Below, piece by piece: positions 27,940 through 35,907 of a stretch of 64,000 bases of DNA (the first letter of the stretch is position 1; every line of letters starts with the position of its first letter). Under the pieces are notes generated by a model. That model was not told where the DNA came from, did not search any database, and saw only the letters and a list, made by a program, of their open reading frames with translations. Source of the stretch: Flintibacter sp. KGMB00164 (GTDB lineage Bacteria > Bacillota > Clostridia > Oscillospirales > Oscillospiraceae); assembly GCF_008727735.1 (NCBI RefSeq), contig NZ_CP044227.1:2615001-2679000 (forward strand), written 5' to 3'. The translations under genes were made by a program, and so were the position numbers.

Positions 27940-29025
27940 ATGTGCAGCAAACGAATGTTCTCCCTTCTGGTAAGCGGCGCGCTTCTGTTCACCCTGACCG
28001 CCTGCGGTCCCAAGCAGGCGCCTCCCGCCTCCTCCTCGGAGCCCCCCGACACGTCGGTGCTGGCTCCGGTGGAGCCCGACCCGGAGCCCGTTCTCCCCTA
28101 TGTCAATCCCCTCACCGGTGAGGGCTGCGCCCAGGACATCAGCCAAAACCGGCCGGTGGCCATCATGCTCAACAACCTGAAAAAGGCCCTGCCCCAGCTG
28201 GGCGTTTCCCAGGCGGACATCATCTATGAGGCTCTGGCCGAGGGAGGCATCACCCGGATGCTGGGGGTGTTTCAGTCGATAGAGGGCGTGGGGGACATCG
28301 GCTCGGTGCGCTCCGCCCGGGACTACTACGTCTCCCTGGCCCTGGGCCATGACGCCATCTTCCTCCACGCCGGGGGCAGTCCAGGAGCCTACACCGCCAT
28401 TGACAACTGGGGTGTGAGCGCCTTCGACTGCGTCAACGGCCCCTACGAGGGCACCCTGTTCTGGCGGGACCAACAGCGGAGGAAAAACATGGGGCTGGAG
28501 CACAGCGTGCTCACCTCGGGGGAGACCATTCAGGAGCTGCTTCCCTCCTACTCCTGGCTGCGCCTGGAGCACAAGGACGGCTACACCTACCCCCAGACCT
28601 TCCTGGAGGAGGGCCAGAAAGCCCAGGGAGACAGCGCCCAGAGTGTGACCATCACCTTCTCTACTTATAAGACCGGGGTATTTACTTACGACCCTGACAG
28701 CGGCCTCTATCTGGTGTCGGAATACGGACAGCCCTATGTAGACGGCAACACCGGGGAGCAGGTAGGCGTCAAGAACGTACTGGTGCTGCGCACCAGCGTA
28801 TCCAATCTGGAGGGGGATGACGCGGGGCGGCAGGCCATCCGCACCACCGGCACCGGGGAGGGTCTGTTCTTCTGCGACGGCACGGTGCAGTCTATCACCT
28901 GGTCCAAGGAGAAAAACTCCAGCCCCCTCACCTACTACACCGCCGACGGCCAGCCTCTCAAACTGGGCGTGGGCAAAAGCTACGTGAATCTGGTGGGAAA
29001 ATCCACCCCTGTGGAGGTAGCCTGA
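27940..29025 (+). CDS. DUF3048 domain lipoprotein (YerB-like)
   Basis: The 361-residue protein has a lipoprotein signal peptide with lipobox LTAC near residue 22, so it should be anchored on the outer face of the membrane. The mature part has a Pro/Ser-rich linker and the DUF3048 domain (NRPVAIMLNNLKKALPQ and ADIIYEALAEGGITRMLGVF). YerB-type proteins are widespread in Firmicutes and their function is not settled. ATG 27940 follows AAAGGAGG by 8 bases; upstream Mets are inside the promoter. The stop codon overlaps the ogt start (TGATG). Confidence 0.88.
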   Translation: MCSKRMFSLLVSGALLFTLTACGPKQAPPASSSEPPDTSVLAPVEPDPEPVLPYVNPLTGEGCAQDISQNRPVAIMLNNLKKALPQLGVSQADIIYEALAEGGITRMLGVFQSIEGVGDIGSVRSARDYYVSLALGHDAIFLHAGGSPGAYTAIDNWGVSAFDCVNGPYEGTLFWRDQQRRKNMGLEHSVLTSGETIQELLPSYSWLRLEHKDGYTYPQTFLEEGQKAQGDSAQSVTITFSTYKTGVFTYDPDSGLYLVSEYGQPYVDGNTGEQVGVKNVLVLRTSVSNLEGDDAGRQAIRTTGTGEGLFFCDGTVQSITWSKEKNSSPLTYYTADGQPLKLGVGKSYVNLVGKSTPVEVA

Positions 29026-29486
29026 TGGACTTTTATCAATTTTCCACTCCTCTGGGCCTCATGGCTCTGGCCAGCGAGGGAGACTTTATTACCCACCTGT
29101 ACCTCCCCTCCTACCCCACGCCCCGGCTGGCCTCCCACCCTACTCCCCTGCTGCTGGAAGGAGAACGGCAGCTGCTGGAATACCTGGGCGGCCAACGGAA
29201 AACCTTTGACCTGCCTCTGAACCCCCAGGGCACTCCCTTTCAGCGCCGGGTGTGGCAGGCTCTGGAGGCCATCCCCTGGGGCGAGATCCGCTCCTACCGG
29301 GACATCGCCCTGGCGGTGGACTGCCCCCGCGGTTTTCGGGCGGTGGGCATGGCCAACCACAATAACCCCATTCCCATCTTCATCCCCTGCCACCGGGTGG
29401 TGGGTGCCGACGGCTCCCTCACCGGCTACGGCGGCGGACTGGAGCTGAAAAAGGCCCTCCTGGCTCTGGAGGGACACCACTTCTAA
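29025..29486 (+). CDS. ogt: Methylated-DNA--protein-cysteine methyltransferase
   Basis: The 153-residue protein repairs O6-alkylguanine by moving the alkyl group to its own cysteine. The active-site motif IPCHRVVG lies near residue 124, followed by LTGYGGGLELKKALLALEG. The N-terminal part is short, as in Ogt and MGMT forms. Its ATG overlaps the stop of the DUF3048 gene, so translation is coupled. A terminator follows. Confidence 0.95.
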   Translation: MDFYQFSTPLGLMALASEGDFITHLYLPSYPTPRLASHPTPLLLEGERQLLEYLGGQRKTFDLPLNPQGTPFQRRVWQALEAIPWGEIRSYRDIALAVDCPRGFRAVGMANHNNPIPIFIPCHRVVGADGSLTGYGGGLELKKALLALEGHHF

Positions 29487-29496
29487 ATACCACACG

Positions 29497-29534
29497 CCCC
29501 GGCGGGAGAAAAAATTTCTTCTGCCGGGGTTTTT
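29497..29534 (+). terminator. Terminator after ogt
   Basis: CCCCGGC pairs with GCCGGGG around an imperfect A/T-rich upper stem, followed by TTTTTCT. Confidence 0.8.
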
Positions 29535-29537
29535 CTA

Positions 29538-29586
29538 TTGACAGGATGCCATGTTGGTGATATGGTTAATTACACAAGTAATGAAC
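29538..29586 (+). promoter_or_regulatory. Promoter and operator of the gntR-ABC operon
   Basis: -35 TTGACA (29538-29543), 17-base spacer, -10 TATGGT (29561-29566). A dyad GTTAATTAC-N4-GTAATGAAC (29565-29586, one mismatch) begins on the -10 and covers the start region. This is the likely binding site of the GntR-family product encoded just downstream, giving autorepression. Confidence 0.75.
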
Positions 29587-29608
29587 CAACGAACAAGGAG
29601 GCGATCTC

Positions 29609-29983
29609 ATGCGGGGCGCGCTGGGCGACCAGACCCTGATCTATCTGCAAATTGCCCAACTGCTGGAGGACGATATCCTCCGCGGGGTGTACCGGGAGGA
29701 GGAGCAGGTCCCCTCCACCAACGAGCTCTCCCGCTGCTACAACATCAATCCCGCCACCGCTGCCAAGGGCATCAACCTGCTGGTGGCTGACGGAATTTTG
29801 TATAAGCGCCGGGGAATCGGCATGTTTGTATCTCCGGGAGGCGTGGAAAAAGTGCGGGAAAAACGAAAAGCGGCATTCTGCCAGGGCTATATCCAGCCCA
29901 TGATCGACGAAGGACGCTCCCTGGGTCTCACCGGGGAGGAGCTGCTGGCGATGGTGCGCAAGGCCATCGGGGAAGGAGAATAA
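29609..29983 (+). CDS. GntR family regulator (YtrA-like)
   Basis: The 124-residue protein has an N-terminal GntR winged helix (QTLIYLQIAQLLEDDILRG, EEQVPSTNELSRCYNINPATAAKG) and only a short helical tail, as in the YtrA subfamily. Such regulators repress adjacent ABC transporter genes and respond to cell-wall antibiotics or to unknown ligands. ATG 29609 follows AAGGAGG. It is the first gene of an operon with an ATPase and two membrane proteins; the ATPase gene starts 2 bp after its stop. Confidence 0.92.
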   Translation: MRGALGDQTLIYLQIAQLLEDDILRGVYREEEQVPSTNELSRCYNINPATAAKGINLLVADGILYKRRGIGMFVSPGGVEKVREKRKAAFCQGYIQPMIDEGRSLGLTGEELLAMVRKAIGEGE

Positions 29984-29985
29984 CC

Positions 29986-30873
29986 ATGAATACTGGCGTT
30001 TTATCTGCCAAGGGCGTGTGCAAGTCCTATGGCGACAACCAGGTGCTCCAGGACCTGGATCTGGACATCCAGCCGGGCAAGATCTACGGCCTTATCGGCC
30101 GCAACGGAGCGGGCAAAACCACCCTGCTGTCCATCCTCACCGCCCAGAACACCATGGATAGCGGCGAGGTGACCTACAACGGAAAGTCCGTGTGGGAAAA
30201 CCAGGACGCTTTGAACCACATCTGCTTCTCCCGGGAGCTCCAGCCCACCCTGTTTACCGGCCCCAACAACCTGAAGATCAAGTATTACCTGAACACCGCC
30301 TCTATCTTTTACCCCAACTGGGACCAGGAGTACGCCCAGCGGCTGCTCCAGGAGTTCAAGCTCAATCCCAAGAAGAAAATTTCCCAGCTGTCCAAGGGGC
30401 AGATGTCCATGGTGACCATCCTGCTGGCTCTGGCCAGCGGAGCGGACATCACCATTCTGGACGAACCGGTGGCCGGACTGGATGTGGTGATGCGGGAGCG
30501 GTTCTACCAGCTTCTCCTGGAGGACTACGCCAAAACAAACCGCACCTTTATTGTCTCCACTCATATCATCGAGGAGGCCGCCTCGGTCTTTGAGCGGGTC
30601 ATCATCCTGGACGAGGGGAAGATCATTGAGAACGCCGAGACCGACGAGCTGGTCAATGAGTTTCGCTACATTTCCGGCCACCAGGAGGAGGTGGACCGGG
30701 CCTGCCAGGGCCTGGAGGTGCTCACCACCCGGGAGACCGGCCGCCACAAGAGCTGCGGCGTGCGGGGGGGCGCGGCCCAGCTGGCCCAGGCGGCGCAGTT
30801 CGACGTGGATATCGCCCCCATGAACCTGCAAAATGTGTTTGTAGCTCTGTGCGGCCACGGAGACGAGGGATAA
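29986..30873 (+). CDS. ABC transporter ATP-binding protein (YtrB-like)
   Basis: The 295-residue ATPase has Walker A GRNGAGKTT near residue 37, a signature LSKGQMSMVTILLALASG, Walker B ITILDEPVAGLD and the H-loop in FIVSTHIIEEA. The Q-loop region and the sequence ELQPTLFTGPNNLKIKYYL are typical of ATPases paired with YtrA-type GntR regulators. The C-terminal 80 residues are an accessory domain. It powers the membrane proteins encoded by the next two genes; the substrate is unknown. Confidence 0.92.
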   Translation: MNTGVLSAKGVCKSYGDNQVLQDLDLDIQPGKIYGLIGRNGAGKTTLLSILTAQNTMDSGEVTYNGKSVWENQDALNHICFSRELQPTLFTGPNNLKIKYYLNTASIFYPNWDQEYAQRLLQEFKLNPKKKISQLSKGQMSMVTILLALASGADITILDEPVAGLDVVMRERFYQLLLEDYAKTNRTFIVSTHIIEEAASVFERVIILDEGKIIENAETDELVNEFRYISGHQEEVDRACQGLEVLTTRETGRHKSCGVRGGAAQLAQAAQFDVDIAPMNLQNVFVALCGHGDEG

Positions 30874-30888
30874 GGAGGGGATGCTCCT

Positions 30889-31557
30889 ATGAAAAAGTGT
30901 CTGCAATACTTCTGGCCCTTCCTGTGGCCCAATGTATCCGCCATGGTGGTCTTTGAGGCGGTGGTGGTGGTGCTGGCTTTTGTCTCCGGAGTACCTCAGG
31001 GACAAGACGGCATCTTTGCCACCTACTTCTACTCCATGCCCCTGCTCATTTTGCTGTTCCTCTTTATGTACAGCGTGTCTCTGACCACCGCCACCATGAA
31101 CCTGGCCATTGCCATGGGCGGGACTCGGCGCACTTACTTTCAGGGCATGCAGCTGATCCTGGTGGTCTACGCTCTCATCGGCTGGGGACTGACCCTGCTG
31201 ATGCCCCTCATCCCCCAAATAGGCAACTGGGTTCCCAATCAGCGCCTCCACCTCCTGCTGCTGGTCTCCGGCCAGTACGGCCCCCTCTATCCCCTTTTCT
31301 GTCTGGCCATTCTGGTGGTGGGCGGCCTGTCCGGATTGCTGATGGTGCGCTCCAAGGCCCTGGGTATCTTCATCATGTTCCTGGCCATTCTGGTGGCTAT
31401 CGCCGGAGTAGTGGTGCTCGGCTTGGCGGGGATGGGGTTCTTTGACCTGGGCTTTACCCCCCTGTTTCTGCCCATTGCCGTGGTTGTTTTGCTGGCCATT
31501 CTGATTCTGGGCGAACTTATCCTGTGGCGGTCCATCCGCCGGTATGTTGTGAGGTGA
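30889..31557 (+). CDS. ABC-2 type membrane protein 1
   Basis: The 222-residue protein has about six membrane helices and no soluble domain. It is the first of two membrane subunits encoded after the YtrB-like ATPase, so it is probably one half of the transporter channel. The ribosome site AGGAGG can pair with CTCCT just before the ATG (stem 30875-30890), which could dampen translation; this is only a small 5-bp stem. The next gene starts directly after its stop codon. Confidence 0.8.
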   Translation: MKKCLQYFWPFLWPNVSAMVVFEAVVVVLAFVSGVPQGQDGIFATYFYSMPLLILLFLFMYSVSLTTATMNLAIAMGGTRRTYFQGMQLILVVYALIGWGLTLLMPLIPQIGNWVPNQRLHLLLLVSGQYGPLYPLFCLAILVVGGLSGLLMVRSKALGIFIMFLAILVAIAGVVVLGLAGMGFFDLGFTPLFLPIAVVVLLAILILGELILWRSIRRYVVR

Positions 31558-32283
31558 ATGGGAATGTATTTCAAATTACTGCGCAGCTCCTGGGATGACT
31601 TTGCCCTGTGCGCCGGCGTGCTGGCAGGCTTCTTTCTGGTGGCTCACATCGTTACAGCAGTGGTGCTGGCCTTCTTCTCTGACGGCACCTCCCTGATGAT
31701 CTCCGGCATGATCCTGCCCATTGTCAGCGCCTTTCTCATCCTCATTTACAGTCTGAGCTACTCCGGCTTTCAGTTCTCCCATCTGGTTCGCTTGGGCTGT
31801 ACCCGCCGCCGGTCTCTTGCCCTGACACTGGGGGCCGCGGCGGCAGTGGCCCTGTTCTGCATGCTTCTGTCTGCCCTGCTGGCCTGGTTGGAGCTGTCGC
31901 TTGCTCCCTCTCTGTGGCAGGCCATCACCGGCTGCGACGGCGTCTATTACGGCAGAGATGGATGGGTAGCGCTGGACAATGTCTCCCCCAACGCCCTGTT
32001 TGTGGAGCTCTTTGTCATGCCCCTGTGGGGCTGGTTTGTCATCCCTCTAGCCACCATGGCCGCTGGGGTGCTGTGCGGCACCATTCTCCACCGCTTCGGC
32101 AAGAAGGGCATGTGGGCGCTGTGGGCGCTGTGGATGTCGGTGTGCTTTGTCCCTCAGATTCTGGATTCCTATTTGGACCGGCTGCCCGACCTGACCCTGC
32201 TGGGCATCGGCAGCGGCGCGGCCCTGGTGCTGGCCTTTGGATGGGCGGTGTGGTATCTGCTGCGCGCCCCAGTACCGGAATAA
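31558..32283 (+). CDS. ABC-2 type membrane protein 2
   Basis: The 241-residue protein has about six predicted membrane helices, with a short soluble loop near residues 115-145 (TGCDGVYYGRDGWVALDN). It begins immediately after the stop of the preceding membrane protein gene and most likely forms a heterodimeric channel with it, driven by the ATPase encoded upstream. I find no family-specific motif. Confidence 0.78.
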   Translation: MGMYFKLLRSSWDDFALCAGVLAGFFLVAHIVTAVVLAFFSDGTSLMISGMILPIVSAFLILIYSLSYSGFQFSHLVRLGCTRRRSLALTLGAAAAVALFCMLLSALLAWLELSLAPSLWQAITGCDGVYYGRDGWVALDNVSPNALFVELFVMPLWGWFVIPLATMAAGVLCGTILHRFGKKGMWALWALWMSVCFVPQILDSYLDRLPDLTLLGIGSGAALVLAFGWAVWYLLRAPVPE

Positions 32284-32330
32284 CCGCGCCTGCCTCCCCA
32301 GCATAGGATGGTCGGGAAGGAGGGATTCCC

Positions 32331-32534
32331 ATGGGTGCCTTTATACGCAGGCTTCTGTCCCAGCTGCTGGACGTGAAGAGCCTGGTCACCCTGATGCTCA
32401 CCGGCGTGTTCGGCCACATGACGGCCACCGGCCAGGTGGACGTACAGAGCTTTCTTACCATCTTCTCGGTGGTCATCGCCTTTTACTTTGGGACCCAGAC
32501 CCGTTCCATCAGCTCGGACAAATCGGAATCATAA
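32331..32534 (+). CDS. Small membrane protein, prophage holin-like, 67 aa
   Basis: The 67-residue protein begins MGAFIRRLLSQLLDVKSLVT and has two short hydrophobic segments (about 17-30 and 40-54) ending in VVIAFYFGTQTRS and an acidic/serine tail. The DVKSLVTL...IFSVVIAFYFGTQ pattern resembles small membrane proteins I recall from Clostridial prophage lysis or tail regions. Here no other phage gene is near, so it may be domesticated or a remnant. AAGGAGG precedes the ATG by 7 bases and a terminator follows, so it looks expressed. Function unknown. Confidence 0.75.
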   Translation: MGAFIRRLLSQLLDVKSLVTLMLTGVFGHMTATGQVDVQSFLTIFSVVIAFYFGTQTRSISSDKSES

Positions 32535-32538
32535 AAAA

Positions 32539-32576
32539 ATCCGGCCTGTCTCAACGGAGAGACGGGCCGGATCTTT
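32539..32576. terminator. Terminator between the small membrane protein gene and marR
   Basis: ATCCGGCC(T)GTCTC and GAGAC(G)GGCCGGAT form a long stem with one internal mismatch. It is preceded by seven A residues and followed by CTTTAT, so it works best for the minus-strand marR gene but may serve both convergent genes. Confidence 0.8.
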
Positions 32577-33009
32577 ATAGTTGTGCATAGGCCTCTTTGG
32601 CGTTGTCACCCATGCGCTTGAGCATGGCGTTGAGCACCTGGACCTCCTGGGGGTCAAACCCCTTCTTCAGTGTCTGGAAAAATGCCTTCTGCTTGGCCTG
32701 ACCTGCCTGGACCGCGGGCATGGCGTCGGGCAGCAGCACCAGATGAATGAGCTTCTTATTGTCCGGGCGGCGCAGCCGCTGGAGATACTGCCGCTGCACC
32801 AGCCCCTCCACCGCGGCGGAGACGTGGGACTTCGTCAGGCGGCGAATCTCCACAATATCCTTGGCGGTGTCCTGCTGGGGGTGGTGAGAGAGAAAGAGCA
32901 GCACATCCAACTCGATCTGCGTAAGCTTATATTCCTCCAGCACCGGGGCCTGCATTTTGTGGTAGAGCAGTTCCAGGGTGCGGGTGTGGGCAAAAAAATC
33001 CCAGGCCAT
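32575..33009 (-). CDS. MarR family transcriptional regulator
   Basis: The 144-residue protein has a MarR winged helix (KLTQIELDVLLFLSHHP, DIVEIRRLTKSHVSAAVEGL, RRPDNKKLIHLVLLPDA) and flanking dimerisation helices. ATG 33009 has AAAGGAGG 9 bases upstream; the longer frame to 33069 has no homology. It stands alone, convergent to the GntR-ABC operon, and its target genes are not obvious from position. Confidence 0.88.
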   Translation of the reverse strand: MAWDFFAHTRTLELLYHKMQAPVLEEYKLTQIELDVLLFLSHHPQQDTAKDIVEIRRLTKSHVSAAVEGLVQRQYLQRLRRPDNKKLIHLVLLPDAMPAVQAGQAKQKAFFQTLKKGFDPQEVQVLNAMLKRMGDNAKEAYAQL

Positions 33010-33132
33010 CGAACAAGACCTCCTTTGGCGGGGTAATTCGACTATAACAGCCCCTCCCCCGCTTGTCAAGGCGGCGCCGGAAAATTAACGCCAGCTATAT
33101 CCCATCCCCTGCACCCTGTATCTTCCCCCTTG

Positions 33133-33984
33133 TTACACCCCTTCCATCAGCTGCTGCACCACCTGGGCGGGGATGGTCACCTCTGGATTCCCAGAGGAGG
33201 CGGGCAGCACGCTGCCCTCGTCAAAGACCAGCACCAGAGAGCCGTCCTCGCCCCAATAAAAGCTCTGCTCGGGGTCAATGGAGGTAAATTCCTGATAGAA
33301 GAACGCATCCTCCCGCCCCTCCAGCCAACTCTTTACCTGCTGGGACAGCACCGTCACATAGTCGCTGCCCTCGGGGAACAGGCTGGACAGGGTGACCACC
33401 TGATTGGTGTCCTTATTGATGTGGTAGTAGCGCAGCATCTCATCGCTGCTGCCCTGGGTGCGCACCGCGTTTACCCGCAGGGTAAACCAGTGCTCATTGT
33501 CGGTAACCACGCTGTAGGACACACTCAGCCCCTGATAGCCGCCCCCCTGGGCGATCTGGTCCACGTCGGCATAAAACTCATCCAGCAGCTGATAGATATT
33601 CTCCTGCACCGCCTGGTTCACATCTTCCCCGGCCTGGCCCGCTCCGTCCACCTGGGGCACGGACACGTCGGCGCTGCTGTGGCCATCGTCATAAAAGTAG
33701 TTGCGCAGAGTGACCACCCGCACCAGACTGCCCAGCACCGGCACCTGCGCCATGGCCTTGGCCGCCGAGCCGGACACGTTGGGCAGGGCCACAAGCAGAG
33801 TCACCACCGCCGCGGCCGTCCACGCCCGCCACGTTCCCCTCCGCCGCCCGTGTGACCGGGGCTGGGCGGGAGAGTCCTCCTCCAGGGCGGCACAGGTCTC
33901 CTCCACCCTGCGCCGGTAGGACGGGGGTGTCTGGAAGGGTTCCTGGCGGGCCCGCTGTTTCAGTTGCTCGTCAAAATGATCCAT
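33133..33984 (-). CDS. Membrane anti-sigma factor, RsiV-like (DUF3298)
   Basis: The 283-residue protein has a cytoplasmic N-terminus (MDHFDEQLKQRARQEPFQTP), one membrane helix near 62-80 (AWTAAAVVTLLVALPNVSG) and an outer part with the DUF4163/DUF3298 pattern (YHINKDTNQVVTLSSLFPEG near 200). This is the layout of RsiV, which binds lysozyme in Bacillus and releases SigV after proteolysis. Whether this homologue senses lysozyme is unknown. ATG 33984 follows GAGGT, 8 bp after the sigma factor gene, so the pair is an operon. Confidence 0.87.
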   Translation of the reverse strand: MDHFDEQLKQRARQEPFQTPPSYRRRVEETCAALEEDSPAQPRSHGRRRGTWRAWTAAAVVTLLVALPNVSGSAAKAMAQVPVLGSLVRVVTLRNYFYDDGHSSADVSVPQVDGAGQAGEDVNQAVQENIYQLLDEFYADVDQIAQGGGYQGLSVSYSVVTDNEHWFTLRVNAVRTQGSSDEMLRYYHINKDTNQVVTLSSLFPEGSDYVTVLSQQVKSWLEGREDAFFYQEFTSIDPEQSFYWGEDGSLVLVFDEGSVLPASSGNPEVTIPAQVVQQLMEGV

Positions 33985-33992
33985 AATGTACC

Positions 33993-34481
33993 TCAATCCT
34001 CGTTCAAAATCGTCCGCAGACGCGCCCGCCCCCGGTTGAGCCGCAGCTTCACCGCCCCCTGAGAGATGTTCAGGATCTGGGCGATCTGAGCCACGGTGCA
34101 GTCCTCGTAATAAAACAAGGTGACCGCCGTGCGCAGCGACTCCGGCAGCGCCAGCACCGCCTGCCACAGGGAGATGGCCTCGGTGGGATCGGCGTTGGGG
34201 GCCTCCAGCACGCCCTCCACCTGGCCCAGGTCGATGACCTTCTTCTGCTTGCGGCAGAGCTCATAGCAGGTGTTGACTACGATCCGCAGCAGCCACGGCT
34301 TGAAGCGCTGTGGGTCCCGCAGGTCTCCCCGGTGGGCAAAGGCGGCGCAGATGGCCTCCTGCACCGCGTCCTCCACGTCCTCCGGGTTGTTCAGGATGGA
34401 CCGGGCGGCACGGTACATGGCGCTCTCATGCTCCAGAATATGGGCGCAGAAGATTTCTTTGTCCATGAACTGGGTGACCAT
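33993..34481 (-). CDS. ECF RNA polymerase sigma factor
   Basis: The 162-residue protein has sigma region 2 (ARSILNNPEDVEDAVQEAICAAFAHRGD...RFKPWLLRIVVNTCYE) and region 4 (LPESLRTAVTLFYYEDCTVAQIAQILNISQGAVK), typical of extracytoplasmic-function sigma factors of the SigV/SigW type. ATG 34481 is preceded by AAGGAAAGGAG at a rather long 13-base spacing; the next ATG at 34466 lacks a ribosome site. The longer open frame to 34649 is not conserved. It should be held inactive by the downstream RsiV-like protein. A TGTAAC box at 34563-34568 could be the -35 of an autoregulated promoter, but no clear -10 pairs with it. Confidence 0.9.
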   Translation of the reverse strand: MVTQFMDKEIFCAHILEHESAMYRAARSILNNPEDVEDAVQEAICAAFAHRGDLRDPQRFKPWLLRIVVNTCYELCRKQKKVIDLGQVEGVLEAPNADPTEAISLWQAVLALPESLRTAVTLFYYEDCTVAQIAQILNISQGAVKLRLNRGRARLRTILNED

Positions 34482-34720
34482 AGGCGGGGGTGGGCTCCTT
34501 TCCTTGGGTTTGGTTTGATGAATCAGCTGATCATCTTTTAAGATGGTCCGGCGGGCAAAAAGGTTACAAAATGGAATCATTTTTTCGCCGGGGCTGGTCT
34601 GCGGCATTTCCCGCTTTTCTTTTCCCGGCAGATGTTGTATGATATGCACTAGGATACCATCCCGCCGCCCCCCAATCTACCACAGGGCGGTTACATCTTC
34701 ACGAGAGCGAGGTCCTAGTG

Positions 34721-35077
34721 ATGGATATGAACACCCACAGCAAGCTTATTATGGCCGTGGTCCAGGAGGACGATTACGACGCTACCGTCAGCCAGCTGAA
34801 CAAAAACGGATTTTTTGTCACCATGCTCAGCTCCACCGGCGGTTTCTGGAAGAAGAAGAACATCACCATCATGCTGGGCGTGCCCGCCGATCAGCTGGAC
34901 CGCGCCCTGGAGATTTTGAAGCAGTGCGCCGGCAAGCGCAAGCAGACCATCTACTCCAACGTGGCTATGCCCACCGGCAGCCAGTATGCCGCCGCCATGC
35001 CCTCGGTGCCCGTTAATGTGGAGCTGGGCGGCGTGACCGTGTTTGTCATGGATCTGGAGAAGCTGGAAAAATATTAA
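34721..35077 (+). CDS. darA: Cyclic di-AMP receptor DarA (PstA), PII-like
   Basis: The 118-residue protein belongs to the DUF970 / PII-like c-di-AMP receptor family. It has KLIMAVVQEDDYDATVSQLNK, the segment GGFWKKKNITIMLGV, and the C-terminal GGVTVFVMDLEKLEKY. It binds c-di-AMP as a trimer; its downstream partner is not fully known. The c-di-AMP hydrolase GdpP is encoded in the same window, 17 kb away. ATG 34721 follows GCGAGG by 8 bases. The 239-bp upstream region (34482-34720) holds a -10-like TATGAT at 34638-34643 with a poor -35, and nothing else I recognise. Confidence 0.94.
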   Translation: MDMNTHSKLIMAVVQEDDYDATVSQLNKNGFFVTMLSSTGGFWKKKNITIMLGVPADQLDRALEILKQCAGKRKQTIYSNVAMPTGSQYAAAMPSVPVNVELGGVTVFVMDLEKLEKY

Positions 35078-35108
35078 GCCAAAACATTTTTCTTCGACAC
35101 AGTTTGTC

Positions 35109-35138
35109 TTGACTAATCCCCCAGAAACATGATACCAT
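35109..35138 (+). promoter_or_regulatory. Promoter of the manganese riboswitch-mntP unit
   Basis: -35 TTGACT (35109-35114), 18-base spacer, -10 TACCAT (35133-35138), a few bases upstream of the riboswitch. Confidence 0.55.
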
Positions 35139-35144
35139 CCCCCT

Positions 35145-35270
35145 ACACATAAGGGAGTAGTCGGCGCGGGTTTCCCGCGTAGCAAGGTCAACATACTGGG
35201 GTTTCAGTACCTCTGGCTTTGTTTTACATGACGAGACTTATCCGTGAGAACGGATAGGTCTCGTTTTTTT
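35145..35270 (+). ncRNA. yybP-ykoY (manganese) riboswitch with terminator
   Basis: The leader has the yybP-ykoY hallmarks: AAGGGAGTAG at 35151-35160, a GC stem (GCGCGGG/CCCGCGT), GTCAACATACTGG and then CCTCTGGCTTTGTT. Outer pairing ATAAG (35149-35153) with CTTAT (35237-35241) would form P1. The same CTTAT lies in the left arm of a terminator, CGAGACTTATCCGT/ACGGATAGGTCTCG (35232-35263) plus seven T. Aptamer and terminator therefore exclude each other: Mn2+ binding should stabilise P1 and allow readthrough into mntP. Family and mechanism are established; the exact pairing is my reading. Confidence 0.93.
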
Positions 35271-35290
35271 GCCGGCGGAGAGGAGTTTTT

Positions 35291-35860
35291 ATGAGTATTT
35301 GGGAGCTGTTTATCATTGCGGTGGGTCTGTCCATGGACGCTTTCGCCGTGTCGGTGTGCAAGGGTCTGTCGGCGGGGCGGGTGCGTCTGGGCCACGCCCT
35401 TACCGCTGGAATCTGGTTTGGCGGCTTTCAGGCCCTGATGCCCTTCCTGGGCTGGCTGCTGGGGTCCCGGTTCCAGAGCTTTATCTCCAGCGTGGACCAC
35501 TGGATCGCCTTCCTGCTGCTGGGTCTCATTGGTCTGAACATGGTGCGGGAGTCCCGCAGCCAGGAGGAGGAAGAGGTGGGGGCCTCCTTCACTCCCAAGG
35601 CTATGCTGCCCCTGGCGGTGGCCACCAGCATCGACGCTCTCACCGTGGGCATTACCTTTGCCTTTCTCCAGCTGGACCAGGTAGATATCCTGTGGGCCGT
35701 CTCCCTCATCGGCGTGACCACCTTCGTCCTCTCCGCCATCGGCGTAAAGGCGGGCGGCATCGTGGGCGAGCGGGGCAAGTCCCGGGCCGAGCTGGCCGGG
35801 GGCATCGTCCTCATCCTTATGGGCTGCAAGATTCTGGTGGAGCACCTGGGCCTGATTTAA
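35291..35860 (+). CDS. mntP: Manganese efflux pump MntP
   Basis: The 189-residue protein has six membrane helices in the two-fold repeated MntP (DUF204) pattern, including GLSMDAFAVSVCKGL near residue 12 and ATSIDALTVGITFAF near 112, where the paired Asp residues are expected to bind metal. It exports excess Mn2+. The ATG follows GAGAGGAG. It stands directly behind a yybP-ykoY riboswitch, so expression should rise when manganese is high. A strong terminator follows. Confidence 0.95.
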   Translation: MSIWELFIIAVGLSMDAFAVSVCKGLSAGRVRLGHALTAGIWFGGFQALMPFLGWLLGSRFQSFISSVDHWIAFLLLGLIGLNMVRESRSQEEEEVGASFTPKAMLPLAVATSIDALTVGITFAFLQLDQVDILWAVSLIGVTTFVLSAIGVKAGGIVGERGKSRAELAGGIVLILMGCKILVEHLGLI

Positions 35861-35863
35861 GCA

Positions 35864-35895
35864 AAAAAAAGACCGCCTCTCGGCGGTCTTTTTTT
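35864..35895. terminator. Bidirectional terminator between mntP and the ABC exporter
   Basis: GACCGCC-TCTC-GGCGGTC (35871-35888) flanked by A-run and T-run, suited to both convergent genes. Confidence 0.93.
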
Positions 35896-35907
35896 ATGGT
35901 CAAACCG

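Noticed and set aside
34541-34568. Autoregulated ECF promoter upstream of the sigma factor
   Set aside because: The TGTAAC box is suggestive, but no convincing -10 lies at the right distance.
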